DNA of 64,000 nt from Hypomyces perniciosus. Taxonomy: Eukaryota > Ascomycota > Sordariomycetes > Hypocreales > Hypocreaceae. Positions 33,742 to 43,919 of the stretch are shown here, in pieces. Numbering within the stretch: the stretch's first letter is position 1; every line of letters begins with the position of its first letter. The notes under the pieces are model-generated. The model ran no database searches, was not told the origin of the DNA, and saw nothing but the letters and a program-made list of their open reading frames with translations. A program made the translations under genes and the position numbers. The stretch is taken from assembly GCA_008477525.1 (NCBI GenBank), contig SPDT01000009.1, positions 620,001-684,000 on the forward strand. Direction: 5' to 3'.

Positions 33742-34181
33742 TGTAGCCATCAATCACCGATCAACAGTATGAGGGCCCATTGAATGACTAGAGAAAGATT
33801 GAATTCGACGCTCTTACTCTTCCCGAGTTTGGTGGGAAAAGCTGTTGCTTAAATACATGAAAATTGGCTATTAGCCGTTGAAGAATTAGCTATCAGCGAT
33901 TCTGGCTGAATAGGATAAATGAAATAACAGGAATTGCTCAATTCCGGATAAAATAACTTGGATAACTGATTGTAAATCCATTACGAGTTTGACAGTAGCA
34001 GATTGTCATTTTCCTTCATCCCTTCAATCGGCTCTAATCTCTCTTATCGATGTCGAACTCTGTGCATTTTTTCAACCAATATTTCCGTTTAAGTTAGCTA
34101 GAACAAGATTCTTCAATTGCTTGATTTCAAAGGCACCTTTGATCGTTGTCACCTGCTATTCCTGATCGCTGTTGTGTGACA
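33742..34181 (+). repeat. LTR family B copy interrupted by an LTR family A
   Basis: The outer copy starts TGTAGC at 33742, resumes at 33995 and ends GCTGTTGTGTGACA at 34181. Similarity to the 56898-57096 copy runs through TCCTTCATCCCTTCA and CAAGATTCTTCAATTGC. It is more diverged than the copies with duplications, and I see no matching 5-bp flanks (AGTCA versus ACAGC). Confidence 0.65.
33748..33994 (+). repeat. Solo LTR, family A, TSD GTAGC, nested
   Basis: 247-bp copy from CATCAATCACCGATCAAC to TTACGAGTTTGACA, flanked by GTAGC (33743-33747 and 33995-33999). The duplication lies inside the first bases of the family B LTR, so family A inserted later. Confidence 0.9.
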
Positions 34182-34240
34182 ACAGCGGAAGGGACGGGTT
34201 GAGATCAAATTGAGGTCCCTGAAGTCCCCTATCTTGCGAG

Positions 34241-34402
34241 ATGACTGCTGACAATACGAGCACGTTGCGCGACAATACCACGGAGGAGCAAGAAAATTCC
34301 ACGTGTCAGACCGACAGCTCAATTTCTAATTACCTCAAGCTATCAACCAAATCTATGCGATTAAATATATGCTTGTTTAATAAAGCATGCAACTCATTTT
34401 GA
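34241..34402 (+). pseudogene. Possible gag N-terminal remnant after LTR family B
   Basis: Just after the family B LTR, a 53-codon frame begins MTADNTSTLRDNTTEEQENS. This Thr/Asn/Glu-rich start is the kind seen at the N-terminus of fungal Ty3-like gag proteins, but the match is compositional only and the frame ends within 160 bp. If correct, this LTR is the 5' LTR of a truncated element and sets the orientation of family B. Confidence 0.25.
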
Positions 34403-34405
34403 AGT

Positions 34406-36386
34406 TCAGTATTTATAGATGCTATCATCTTCGTTAGCACGGTCTCTGGTTGTCTCGGTCGATTGCATACTTATAACCAATGTCCTACTTTCTGAATGCC
34501 TGTCTGTGATCTCTTTCTCGATCAGGTCCTTCAGTGGCATTGCAATGTCATACAAATCGGCCCTGGGCTTTCCTTCTCCTTCTTCTGTCATTAATATCTC
34601 TATCTCAGTCGCGTACATCGAGATGCGAAAACTCTGTTAAATGTTCAGCAAGCGACAGTGCCATTGGAAAATCGCTCGCTCACCTTCGTTTCTTTGTCGT
34701 CGGAAAGACATTCGTCCAGGACCTTCTTTACGTGCTCTCCTACATCTGTGTATAGTTAGTCTACCAGCCACGTACTGGTGGATATAGCTCACTTGGATCA
34801 GAAACCTGCCAGGCGAGGTGGACACGAGCTAATGATGGCTTCGCTGTGGAGCAGTCATGCACGAGTTTTCTCAAGTATGGTAAACACGAGATCACACCAT
34901 ATCCAGTAGCAATCACGAGAACGTTTTCGTAATTCTCAATAGACAAGGCGCTGCCGTGTGGTCCACTAAACCCCGCAAGAGTGACAATTTCTTTCGAAGT
35001 AGCCGCGTTGGCCAGCTCGAACACATGTCTGGTCCATCCTTGCTGGGGTTGCACGATAAGTTCTAGGACATCTTGGTGTTGTTCAGACCACGAGATGATG
35101 GTGAAAGGATGGGCCTGTAAGAAAGACCAGGTGGATACCCACGGCATCCATATGTTTATATATTGCCCAGCCTGCACCATTAGCGGCCGACGAAGTGATA
35201 GGAAAATACGGAACGTGTGCTGATCTGAATGGATACGGGCTGAGCACAGCTGCATCTTAGTTCGGAATAAGACAAGTGCCAGCTGAGTAATGCATAACGC
35301 TCCAAATAATGTCGCAGCTACGACAGCATAAAGCATCTGATTTGGTGGCATATGGCGCCAACAAGCATATGCTAGGAGCATCGCATTAAGTTGATGTGAA
35401 CGTAGTGCCACTTCATACCACACAAATCGTAGAACCAATGGGAACATCATTGCCTGGAAGGTGAGGGACAGCATTGCCCGCTCAATGTTAGTTAACATTG
35501 AATGTTAGGCAAGAAACGGTGACATCCTTACTATCAGAGCAAACAGGTTATTGGGTGAGCCGAAATGAAAGTCCTTGCCATCAAGTCTCGCGACAATAGC
35601 GTGAAAGATAGCCAAAACAAAAACCGTGAGACCTGCAGATGAGTGAATGCGCTGATAGATGCTAAGTGGTACACTTGAGAGGTCGGCAAGGGTGCTAAGA
35701 TGCGGGCCGGCGTAAAGTATGAGAAGATTGATCAAGGAAAGCTTGCCAGCTCGAAGGCCAGCTTTTGAGAGCCCCGGAAATCGGATAAACACGCAAGAGA
35801 CATTGGCTCCGAAATAGGCAAGTAATACGACAACATGTTTTAGTTTCCAGGGATCGATGAATCTTTGTCTCCGGAGAAAGTTCACGATTCTATGTTGATT
35901 AGAGCTGCACAAGGTATACTTTTGGACTATAGTGGCAACGGTAACTAGCACAGGCGGGCAGATGGAATAAAGGACGCTGATTAAGAACAGGAAGATAGTT
36001 CTATGGGAATTCTTAGGGAGGACCTTCCGGAGAAGGACTGTTGTAAATAAAAGCGCCCCAAGTGCTATTGAATATATAGCTGTTACTTCGGCCAACGAGG
36101 GGAATTCCATTTTGCCTGTAAAGGACGGGGCGTTCACCAGGAGGGGGGCAGAGACGGCAGCAAAGCCAAGGATAGGAAGAGGGTATGGGAAGAGATAGCT
36201 TATATGACTGATTTGCTGTTCGTAAGGGATTAGAGACACTACGACGCCGCTCATGAATATGAAGAGGCAGATTTTGCCGGACAAGGGGGCCAGAATTGCT
36301 GCTATTATGTTGTTCCAGGGTGACTTTTCGCATTTTCCCAGCACTACTATGCTACAGTCCTTCACGGTGAATGATGTACAATACAT
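34406..36386 (-). CDS. Ferric reductase (FRE/NOX-type metalloreductase), four exons
   Basis: Exons are 36386-35532, 35480-34793, 34745-34684 and 34633-34406 (610 aa), with introns of 51, 47 and 50 nt. The N-terminal half is a multi-pass membrane region with the bis-heme histidines: RIHSSAGLTVFVLAIFHAIV gives H248 and H262, and LRSHQLNAMLLAYACWRHM gives H314 and H328. Both pairs have the 14-residue spacing of the family. MVQAGQYINIWMP plus AHPFTIISW (~409) is the FAD site, and VLVIATGYGVISCLPYL (~472-488) is the NADPH site. The enzyme moves electrons from NADPH through FAD and heme to extracellular Fe(III) or Cu(II) for uptake. The C-terminus (TLVISMQSTETTRDRANEDD) is shorter than in many members. 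FRE genes are frequent Starship cargo; this one is 2.3 kb from the DUF3723/pseudokinase pair. No iron-regulator site is claimed. Confidence 0.9.
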
Positions 36387-37058
36387 CCAATTTTTGCCCT
36401 AACAGCCAAAGCACTAACAATGGCACTGTTGAAAATCTCTGCTCCACTTTCTTCAAGTTATGAATGAATATCATTACATAACGACGTTTCAGTATTCTGT
36501 ACTGTGAATTTGCAGAGCGTCGATATCAAGAAATAATACCCAAGTACCTCGTGGGTACCGGAAAGATGCCCGAAGTCACGTGACCAGCTTACCATACGCC
36601 AAGATAGTACTCTGTCCGATTGTTCGTGATACGGATACGAAGTAGAATAGCATACATAAAGGGATAAAGTTTGTTTAATTCGTTTTCTAATTACTCCGTA
36701 CGGAGTACTGTTTCGTGATATGCCTACAGTTTAGGCTCAATTGGGTACTACTAATTTAAGTCCTGCAGGAAATTGCATCATGTGGCTCGACCCACGATGC
36801 ACACCAAAAACCATATTTGACGCGAAATGCAAAGCACACGCTTATTAAAGCACTTTACTCCGTATGTCAGATAACAAGGACCCCTTGTTGTTGGATAAGG
36901 ACGGAATACGGAGGAATACGAGGTAGACCGTTATGACGCGCCTAGTGTGATGTACAGGGAAACGCGTCAGCTTATCTGAAGACTATAAATAGGCCGCCTA
37001 GGAAACAAAATAAGAGGACGGGGGAACACACAAGGCACGTACTCTTGCGGAGATCAAT
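36387..37058. other. Intergenic region with palindromic TACTCCGTACGGAGTA
   Basis: A perfect palindrome TACTCCGTACGGAGTA lies at 36692-36707, and another TACTCCGTA at 36856-36864. This is the upstream region of the ferric reductase gene. No open frame is worth calling. Confidence 0.5.
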
Positions 37059-37219
37059 TGATATGGACAGCAGCGATCAGTTGGTGGCTGGCGGCGAACA
37101 CAAAGATGTCTTTCGAATCAGGCAACTGAAGAATCCTAATTTCTGACCAATCGAGCAGAATTCCTGCTTCCTAAATACATAGAGGTCGGCGGCGCTAGCA
37201 GTGTGACTTACGTGCAACA
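37059..37219 (-). repeat. Diverged LTR family B copy
   Basis: CAGCAGCGATCAGTTGGTGG, CTGAAGAATCCTAATTTCTGA and AGGTCGGCGGCGCTAGCAG align with the 875-1071 copy at reduced identity, ending TGCAACA. No target duplication is visible. It is an old copy. Confidence 0.6.
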
Positions 37220-37686
37220 GTGTACATGCTTGTCAGCATGAACTGGTGATATAAATGCCGAGTAGTCAGCTTTCGGTCTCTACATACGTACTACTAGATG
37301 GCTTAGGGAGGTGTCCCTCGTCTGAACCCGCAGCAGTGTTTACGAAGGGGTCGTAAGTGCATGGGGTGAATTGCGAATTGGTGTGCCGGCGGTACGGACG
37401 TTGAAGGAACCAGGAGGCGAGAGATATCTGCTAGATTATCGCGTGTAGACCTGTGATGATTGATAACTATGCGGTGACGATTGAGTGACGGTGCATTGAC
37501 GGGGCGGGAAATAGGTTCCTGTTTGGCTGTGCTATCAGAAAGGAAATAGGAACAGATTAACTACCCTCTGTGACTGTCCAGGTTGCAAGGTACAAGTAGG
37601 AGGACACGCAGAGTATTTCTTCCTATGCTACGGAAAAATAACGCAGAGAGCTCTTTCCATATGACTAGTTCAGCCCATAGTGAGGT
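37220..37686. other. No supportable gene
   Basis: Unique sequence between two LTRs, with no open frame of note. Confidence 0.4.
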
Positions 37687-37691
37687 CTAAC

Positions 37692-37932
37692 TATTAATTA
37701 TAGATTAATAGTATGAGGGCAAAGATGACTCAAAAATGGTAGAATTTGACACTCTTGCTGATCCCAAGATAGGTGGAAAAAGCTGCTACATACTTAAATA
37801 CACAAAATCTAGCTAACAAGGTCAATAAAATGAGTGTTGTTGACTGATGGACACGGTCATTGACTGACAGAGGATTACAATGAATCCGGCTGCATGACGA
37901 ATCTGGCCATGGATCCATTCCTGCCATTGACA
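37692..37932 (+). repeat. Solo LTR, family A, TSD CTAAC
   Basis: 241-bp copy starting TATTAATTATAGATTAATAG, that is the family start with C-to-T changes, and ending CATTGACA. It is flanked by CTAAC at 37687-37691 and 37933-37937. The transitions relative to other copies fit RIP-like decay. Confidence 0.85.
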
Positions 37933-37937
37933 CTAAC

Positions 37938-38507
37938 GGTCCCGGTAGGGTGGCCCTGACGATGGGGCCGACTGAGAAGAATTTGATGACGGGTTTGTAC
38001 GGCGTCATAGAAGAATACGCAGGGGTTTCTTTCTTCGTAATCTAGTAAAAGAGCGAGAAACTCTAACGAAGCAAGTCAAGATGATGGTTTGCAAACACAA
38101 AGGACAATCGGCCCGTACTAGCTCCAGAGCCCTCAGTACTCTGGATGGAGACATAGGGAGCTTGGACTGTTGCCGAATTTTCTGCAGTGGTCATCAGAAG
38201 ACCCCCCTTCACCCGTCTGCTTACTACCCGTTGTCTGACAACTAGAGATTAGATTGAGTAGATGTGGCTGGGTGTGTTTATCACGCGCTTGTGTAGGTGC
38301 AAACACGACTCATTCAAACCATCGGCTCTGAGTAATAATTCTGTTAAAAAGGAGGGCTAAAAAGCAAGGATTTCAGTGTATTTGGATAACCTTCCTATTC
38401 TGGCTAGACCCAGGTTAGGCCCGACACTAGGACCGAGTTCCGGAGGGACTTCGGTGTAAGTCAGGAATTCTCTTATCCTCAACGATAACAATTGAGCTAG
38501 GACCAGC
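37938..38507. other. No supportable gene
   Basis: Unique sequence up to the TIR element at 38508; only short frames. Confidence 0.4.
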
Positions 38508-39159
38508 TACCGTAAAGGGCGAAATGGGTGTCGCTGAAATTTTAGTTAACTTTTTTAAGCGGGGTCCATTTTCGGACCCCCCTGTGGCTTTGCGCTTCTG
38601 CTTCTTTGTACCTCGAAAGTACCACTGCTCACTGTCATAACAAAGCAGCAAAAGTCAATTTCGTCTACTTGCACATCCACACTCAAGTTCGCTATTCTAC
38701 AGTCTCGTCTTGACGTTCTACGTACCGGTACAAATACAGCCCTCAAACCGATCATTACACCGTTATTTCATCCGACGACTGGCCCTGCCGTACTGCCAAG
38801 GGTGCTCTTCTTCTTTCAGGCAGCGACAGGGCTTCTAGGCCAATGGTAACTGAATTATGTTTATGGGCCTGCATATTTGGCGGCGAATGGCGTTGCAGTG
38901 GCGTGGCTAATCAGCGCCCATCCCACACCACAGGGCACATCCACTAAATAGATATGTTGCTCTCATGGAGATGCCTTCTGATCAATTTACCTTCGACCAA
39001 GATGCTTCATGCAGCTGTTGCGGTTTTGGTTTGGTCATGCGATCAACAATAGCACTTTCCTGGAAGCCTATGGAAACCCGTAGAAACCCCGAGGAAGTGG
39101 CCATATGTCCTCTTTTCGTAGCTAGGTAGTAGGCGAGGAGGTAGTGTGGTATCGACGTC

Positions 39160-39600
39160 GCCAACGGCTTTCACGACTCATCGAGTATCATCATTGATGA
39201 CTTCAAATTTGACTGGCCGGGCAGCGATTACGTTTTCAACCATGAATTCCCTGAGCTCCCGACCTCTGGCAGCCCTCCAGCCAGCTAGCAGCCGCACAAG
39301 CCGATCCGGCAAGTGGCGAGCGGGCATTGCCACTTCTCCGACTAAGTGGTTGGGAAAGGGACAGGCAGTATGATGAGAACAACCCCGAATGCATCCATTA
39401 TGATTTCCAATGGCAGGTCTCTCAAAGTGACAATATTACAGCTAGGAATATTTGCTCCGATACAGATACCGATCTTGTCCTTGCTCCGAGCGGTTACTGG
39501 AAGGATAACTTCCAGGCACGACTTGAAGGACGCCTGGAAATATGTTTATCCCTTGGCAACCCAAACGTCACACTTATTGCTGAATTGCGAACCCTTTAGC
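39160..39600 (+). pseudogene. Fragment of a conserved fungal hypothetical gene inside the TIR element
   Basis: In one frame DDFKFDWPGSDYVFNHEFPE (about 39195-39255) is followed, in another, by LSGWERDRQYDENNPECIHY, then DFQWQVSQSDNITARNICSD and TDLVLAPSGYWKDNFQARLE (39327-39533). I recognise the 'YDENNP.CIHYD..W' block from uncharacterised multicopy fungal proteins, but cannot name a domain. A frameshift, missing ends and a stop soon after show decay. Its place between the inverted repeats suggests capture or insertion within an older gene. Confidence 0.5.
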
Positions 39601-39670
39601 TACTTAAATAGTAGTTTCATACTAAGCAAGATATATATATAATATCTTCAATAGAAACTGACTTACCTAC

Positions 39671-39850
39671 TTAGTTCTGGGTCCCGCATTGACCACATTT
39701 CGCACCCTTGATTACGCCGTTTTGGCATATCCCACCATGATGGCGCGAGGTTCCGCTGCAAGCAACGATAATGAAACCGCAACGAGGGCACGAGCAGCCT
39801 TCGTAAGTCCAACTTTGACAAGAAGGACACTGAGCTGTTATCAAAGGCAT
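39671..39850 (-). CDS. Small Cys-rich (zinc-ribbon-like) hypothetical protein
   Basis: A 59-codon frame starting MPLITAQCPSCQSWTYEGCS carries C-x2-C, C-x-C-x2-C (CSCPRCG), a single C in IIVACSG and C-x2-C (KCGQCG) near the end. Spaced CxxC pairs suggest one or two zinc ribbons. The frame is open 67 codons further upstream without a stop (to 40051), so the start is uncertain. It lies inside the 2.2 kb TIR element. Such short Cys-rich frames can arise by chance; the regular pairs are the only support. Confidence 0.35.
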   Translation of the reverse strand: MPLITAQCPSCQSWTYEGCSCPRCGFIIVACSGTSRHHGGICQNGVIKGAKCGQCGTQN

Positions 39851-40730
39851 TGTTGAGTATGAGGAGGTTATAGAGTGATGCGATTGTACACACAAAAGTA
39901 AGTAGTTAAGCAGTATAAAACGTAGGAAAATAAATGGTGAAGAAAAGGAAGTGTCAAAAGGCTGGGCACGGGCAGATATCCAGTCTACTTTAAATACACA
40001 GCGGAAGCGGGCCATAAGCGGGGTAAAACGGGGTAAAAGCCTTATAACCAATCAACTAGTTGTTTTTAGCTCCGCCCTAACCGCGGGACGAGATCTAGGT
40101 CCATATGCCCCGTGACGAAGATCTCCCGACCGGGCACGAGTGGAGTGGACGCAGCGGCGTAGGTCACCCTACGACCCAGAGTCAGCTGTGAATGCTGACC
40201 GGCCGCTCCAGGTCGAGCTCCTCCTCAATGCAGGTCGTAACTCGACGACCTGCGGCGGCCAAGTCACGAAGTTTTGTGCGGTACAATGCAGGCGAGATTG
40301 GTAGGGGCTGGTCGTGACTATGTCGCGACGCGTCGGCGCCATGCTGCTCTCGTACTCGAATGGCTGGGATGGAGATCGAAGAATTCCATTGACAGTTTTG
40401 TTAGCCCGAATACGTCGGCGACGGGGAAGCACGAACTCGAGTACTCGATTCTGCTACCTTGGAAAATTTGTCCATAAGCAGCAGGTCCCTTGAAGAGACG
40501 AGACGTTGCTGTAGACGGCGGGCTCGACATACAATAATGGACGCAAGGCACCTTTTACAGCGGACGGACAGGGACCAGTAGTAGGGTACGGCCTCTGTTA
40601 GGCACTTCCCACCGCAGTACCTGACCGCTACAGGACTGTCCCTTAAAGCCACACAAGCCACAGGTCTGCCCCGCAGTCCTTAAAAAAGTTAACTAAAATT
40701 TCAGCGACACACATTTCGCCTTTTACGGTA

Positions 40731-41895
40731 CCCCGCCTACCCTAGACTCAATACAATGCTTACAATAGGCATTGTGAGAAATCTGACTAAAATGGTTTCC
40801 CGTTTGTATGGCCGTGAGTCGATTTGAGCGATTTTACATACAAATGAATTTTGCGGAAAATAGGAATGCGGCCACGAACCCAATTCTGCCACCGCACACC
40901 TATTATTAGGTCGGAGGACTATTGTAGAAGACAAAGCATTGTTCTACAATCACTTCTACAATAGCCGCACACACTAGATATTCTATAGCTTTCTAGCTAT
41001 TAGATTAGATACAATTTCAATTGTCCATTCCATTGTTTACCCAGTAAACTCTTAGTCGTTTCCTCATTGCTGCGTTGAGTGCAGCTTCCTAGAAGCAGCA
41101 CCTTAATGAGGTCCAGTATAACCTTGTTATTTAACAAATTCCACTATGGGGCGTGCTACTGCGATTTTTGTAAAAGTGCCTGCGTAACTCAGTTCATCGT
41201 GTATTCAGGCAACAGCTATCTTGAGCCAGATAAAGACATGGGAGTCTCTCATTGCCCCAACCGTAAGGGAACTTCCCCAATCGTTGTTTAGCCATCCAAT
41301 TCATTACTGCTGCGTGATATATATAGACCCTAGAATCCCTTTCTTCAGTAGACACCAGACAGCCGTTATATAACACGACTGTCAGTTACAGTTATTGGTT
41401 ATTATCTACAATTTATTGCCAACTCCCTGCACTACGATATGTCCTTGAGATATTTTGGAATGTCATACACTCGCCATGTCACCGGCTATGTCACTGGTCC
41501 TGGTACTAGGGGTAATGGGGTAAAACCACCCCCGGCCTCTCCTTAGGATTAAAGTATTAGATTGCAGGACAGAACGAGTGAGAAATCAACATTGGAGACA
41601 CAATGATTCAGGAATTTAATCCTTTGGACTGGAATGAACGGAATAGATCCCTTACGCCCTGGATCAGCGGCTTTCAATCTTGACTCAATGTACAGAAATT
41701 TGGCCAGCCTCCATAAAGAATATCTGAGAAAAGCGGCAGCTTCACCCTTGAACAGCAGGCGCTTGGTGAGAGAAAATTTGTGCATAAAGGTCCTAACACT
41801 ATCCTACCGCTGGACAGAATACTCGGCGCTAAACATACTGTAATAATCTAGCTTCTAAATTGGAATAGAAAAGAACGGTGGCTGAGGGTAGTGAC
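40731..41895. other. No supportable gene
   Basis: AT-rich unique sequence. GGACTATTGTAGAAG and CACTTCTACAATAG near 40915-40965 form a short inverted repeat. Frames of 60-78 codons lack motifs. Confidence 0.4.
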
Positions 41896-43209
41896 TTAAT
41901 TTCTATGGGATCTTAGTTCCTGAATGATCAATTTAGCGACCTCTTTGGCCAGCATTGTCAAGTCTGGAGGATCGGGCACCGGCTTAAATCTCGAATCTCT
42001 CCTACGATTGGTTACAAGGGGTTCGAATAGCCCTTCGACGCCCTCTGTTGTTGGTAAAGGTGTATCTTGTTGTCGCGATTCGCCCCAGGCCCGAGCTGAT
42101 CCCAGTGATGACTTGTCCGCGGCTACGTCGAAAGCCACTGTAGGCGATCTCCTGAAGCGTGCTTTGTCGAGTGACGTCTCTCGCTCAGGAGTTGGTCGGT
42201 ACAAGGGTACTGAAGGCGACCTGCTGTCGCGTTGCAGTTCGAAGTTGGCTATAGCATCTTCATATCGTTCCATTTGCTTAACTGCTGCGTGATACAGCTT
42301 CTCGTCGGCTTTTGCTCTAGTCCATAGTTTCCGTATAGCATCGCGTGACTCCCAAGATTTGATAGACCTGCCATTGACTTCCCATAATATTTGGGCATAA
42401 GTCAAGGGGGGTTTAATTCCATCGGAGTTTAGTGTCTCCTTTTCGTAGAGATCGGGGTTTAGTGTCTCTACTTCTTGTCTGATGATATCCGAGAGCTGTT
42501 GGCTTTGATTATGCCTAATTTTGCTTTCGAAGGCAATGCTGATTATTCCCTTCATATGGCGCTTATTGCACTTCTTTGTACCATTCTCATTCAACCACTC
42601 GGACGGGCGAAGATTCTTGTTAGTAAAATTCATTCCCTCTTCCGTTTTGTATACGCCATCCGAAGAAGTTTCAAGTCGGTAGTACGGCCTATTCTTCCAT
42701 CCATATTGATTGATAAACAGTCCACGAAATGCGGAGTGGGCTACGGTTTTGCAGGCTCCGAACTTTTCTCCGCCATCTGGGCTTTTCACCAATAAAAAGT
42801 CCTCTTCATCATCCAGTTCGTTATATGTAGTGTTGGGCGTGTCTGAATGGCCATCGTCATCGAGCATATCTGCATCGTCGGCACCTCTTCTGGCAGATTG
42901 TTCGACAGGCTCAACAGGCTCTTGAGGCTCTTGGGCAGGTTCTTGGGCAGGTTCTTGGGCAGATTCCTTCACAAGCATTTCCTTATTGATAATTACTTCC
43001 CCCAATGCATTTAGAATTTCCAAGTCACACCACTCTTCCATGGATAAATTCTGTATGCCGTCATCGGGCCCATCGAGCAACGATTGTATGGATTGGACAC
43101 GGCCTTCGTCATAGCACCCTGACCCAGGCGTAGAAGATATGTCCCGCATCAAAGTCAATAACGCCCTTCCTTTTTCAACATTAGGAGTGTTTGTCGAATC
43201 AGAATCCAT
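41896..43209 (-). CDS. 437-aa acidic hypothetical protein
   Basis: The frame is open from 43260, but the Met at 43209 (MDSDSTNTPNVEKGRALLTL) has the natural start; the 17 residues before it would encode an unlikely extension. Residues ~83-105 hold repeats of AQEP and EPVEPVEQ, then an acidic stretch (DDADMLDDDGHSD). A conserved-looking middle follows: FGACKTVAHSAFRGLFINQY, GWKNRPYYRLET, LRPSEWLNENGTKKCNKRHM (~185-235). A helical segment with IRKLWTRAKADEKLYHAAV (~310) and a Ser/Arg/Pro-rich tail complete it. I recognise the 'P..WL...G...C..RHM' block from unannotated fungal proteins. No catalytic motif is visible. The frame is intact and intronless. It could be cargo of the same mobile region as its neighbours; function unknown. 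Confidence 0.65.
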   Translation of the reverse strand: MDSDSTNTPNVEKGRALLTLMRDISSTPGSGCYDEGRVQSIQSLLDGPDDGIQNLSMEEWCDLEILNALGEVIINKEMLVKESAQEPAQEPAQEPQEPVEPVEQSARRGADDADMLDDDGHSDTPNTTYNELDDEEDFLLVKSPDGGEKFGACKTVAHSAFRGLFINQYGWKNRPYYRLETSSDGVYKTEEGMNFTNKNLRPSEWLNENGTKKCNKRHMKGIISIAFESKIRHNQSQQLSDIIRQEVETLNPDLYEKETLNSDGIKPPLTYAQILWEVNGRSIKSWESRDAIRKLWTRAKADEKLYHAAVKQMERYEDAIANFELQRDSRSPSVPLYRPTPERETSLDKARFRRSPTVAFDVAADKSSLGSARAWGESRQQDTPLPTTEGVEGLFEPLVTNRRRDSRFKPVPDPPDLTMLAKEVAKLIIQELRSHRN

Positions 43210-43448
43210 GTTTACTGGGTGGAAGGGTTTACTCTTATGAACACAAATAAAATAAAACAATGAACGTATGGAAGTACAGTCTTATATAATTGGTAGTTGA
43301 AAGCCGGAAATGGTTGCAAGATTTTCTGTTGAGCTAATATTGGTAGGTCATACTAGGTACATTCAGGAGTGACATCGGTTTCCTGTGAAAATAAACTCTT
43401 TTCAAGTTCAAGTGTGTGGATCTTACGGCGCTTATTACATGCCCTTTA
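43210..43448. other. Upstream region of the 437-aa gene
   Basis: AT-rich, no recognisable TATA box in the usual position; bounded by the MITE at 43451. Confidence 0.35.
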
Positions 43449-43450
43449 TA

Positions 43451-43917
43451 CAGTAGAGGCCGAAATGAGTGTCCGCGATTTGCGTGTTTAGAAACTCTCT
43501 GGGCACGGACCAGACTGCTGCCTGCTGTAGCTTGTACTATAGAAGAACGTATATTAGGTTATTTGTTAGCATTAGCCTAATAAAGGCCATTTGTGGCTTT
43601 TTAATGTTGTATGTTAAGATTTTAATCTTTCTTATGCTTGGAAGTCAGAAATACATAGAAACTTGTAAACTGCGCGCTTATGGATTTAAAGCTTTTTCTA
43701 TTAAGAAAGAGCTTAGAGCGACTTCTGGGTGTTGCCGTTCCCCTCTGTATAGCAATGGCGAAATTGTTCTTATGTAATATTAGGTAAACATTAAGAAAGC
43801 ACAATTGGGCTACGTTCATAAAAGTACGGAGTATCGGCTACGGTAATCAGAGGCATAGTCTGTGCCCAGACACTTTCATTACATACAAAATGCGGACACC
43901 AATTTCGGCCGCTACTG
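43451..43917. mobile_element. Mariner-type MITE, copy 1 (467 bp)
   Basis: Inverted termini CAGTAGAGGCCGAAATGAGT at the left and the reverse complement of CAGTAGCGGCCGAAATTGGT at the right, with TA flanking both ends (43449-43450, 43918-43919). The interior has no transposase. A full relative lies at 54849-55294, and partial copies at 49205-49428 and 53083-53240. Confidence 0.85.
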
Positions 43918-43919
43918 TA

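Larger units (their letters stand above)
38508..40730. mobile_element. 2.2 kb TA-flanked TIR element
   Basis: About 55-bp terminal inverted repeats lie at 38508-38562 (TACCGTAAAGGGCGAAATGG, then GTGTCGCTGAAATTTTAGTT) and at 40676-40730 in reverse complement. TA is at both ends. Terminus and TA target fit Tc1/mariner-like elements. No transposase frame is visible inside; the interior carries an old gene fragment (39160-39600) and a small Cys-rich frame (39671-39850), so it looks like a non-autonomous or gene-capturing element. A one-ended relative lies at 52665-52800. Confidence 0.75.

Noticed and set aside
42020..42035. GGGGTTCGAATAGCCC, similar to a tRNA B box
   Set aside because: It lies inside a coding frame, and no A box or cloverleaf is present.
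41924..42925. Plus-strand frames over the 437-aa gene
   Set aside because: Low-complexity complements (Ser-rich) of the acidic minus-strand protein.
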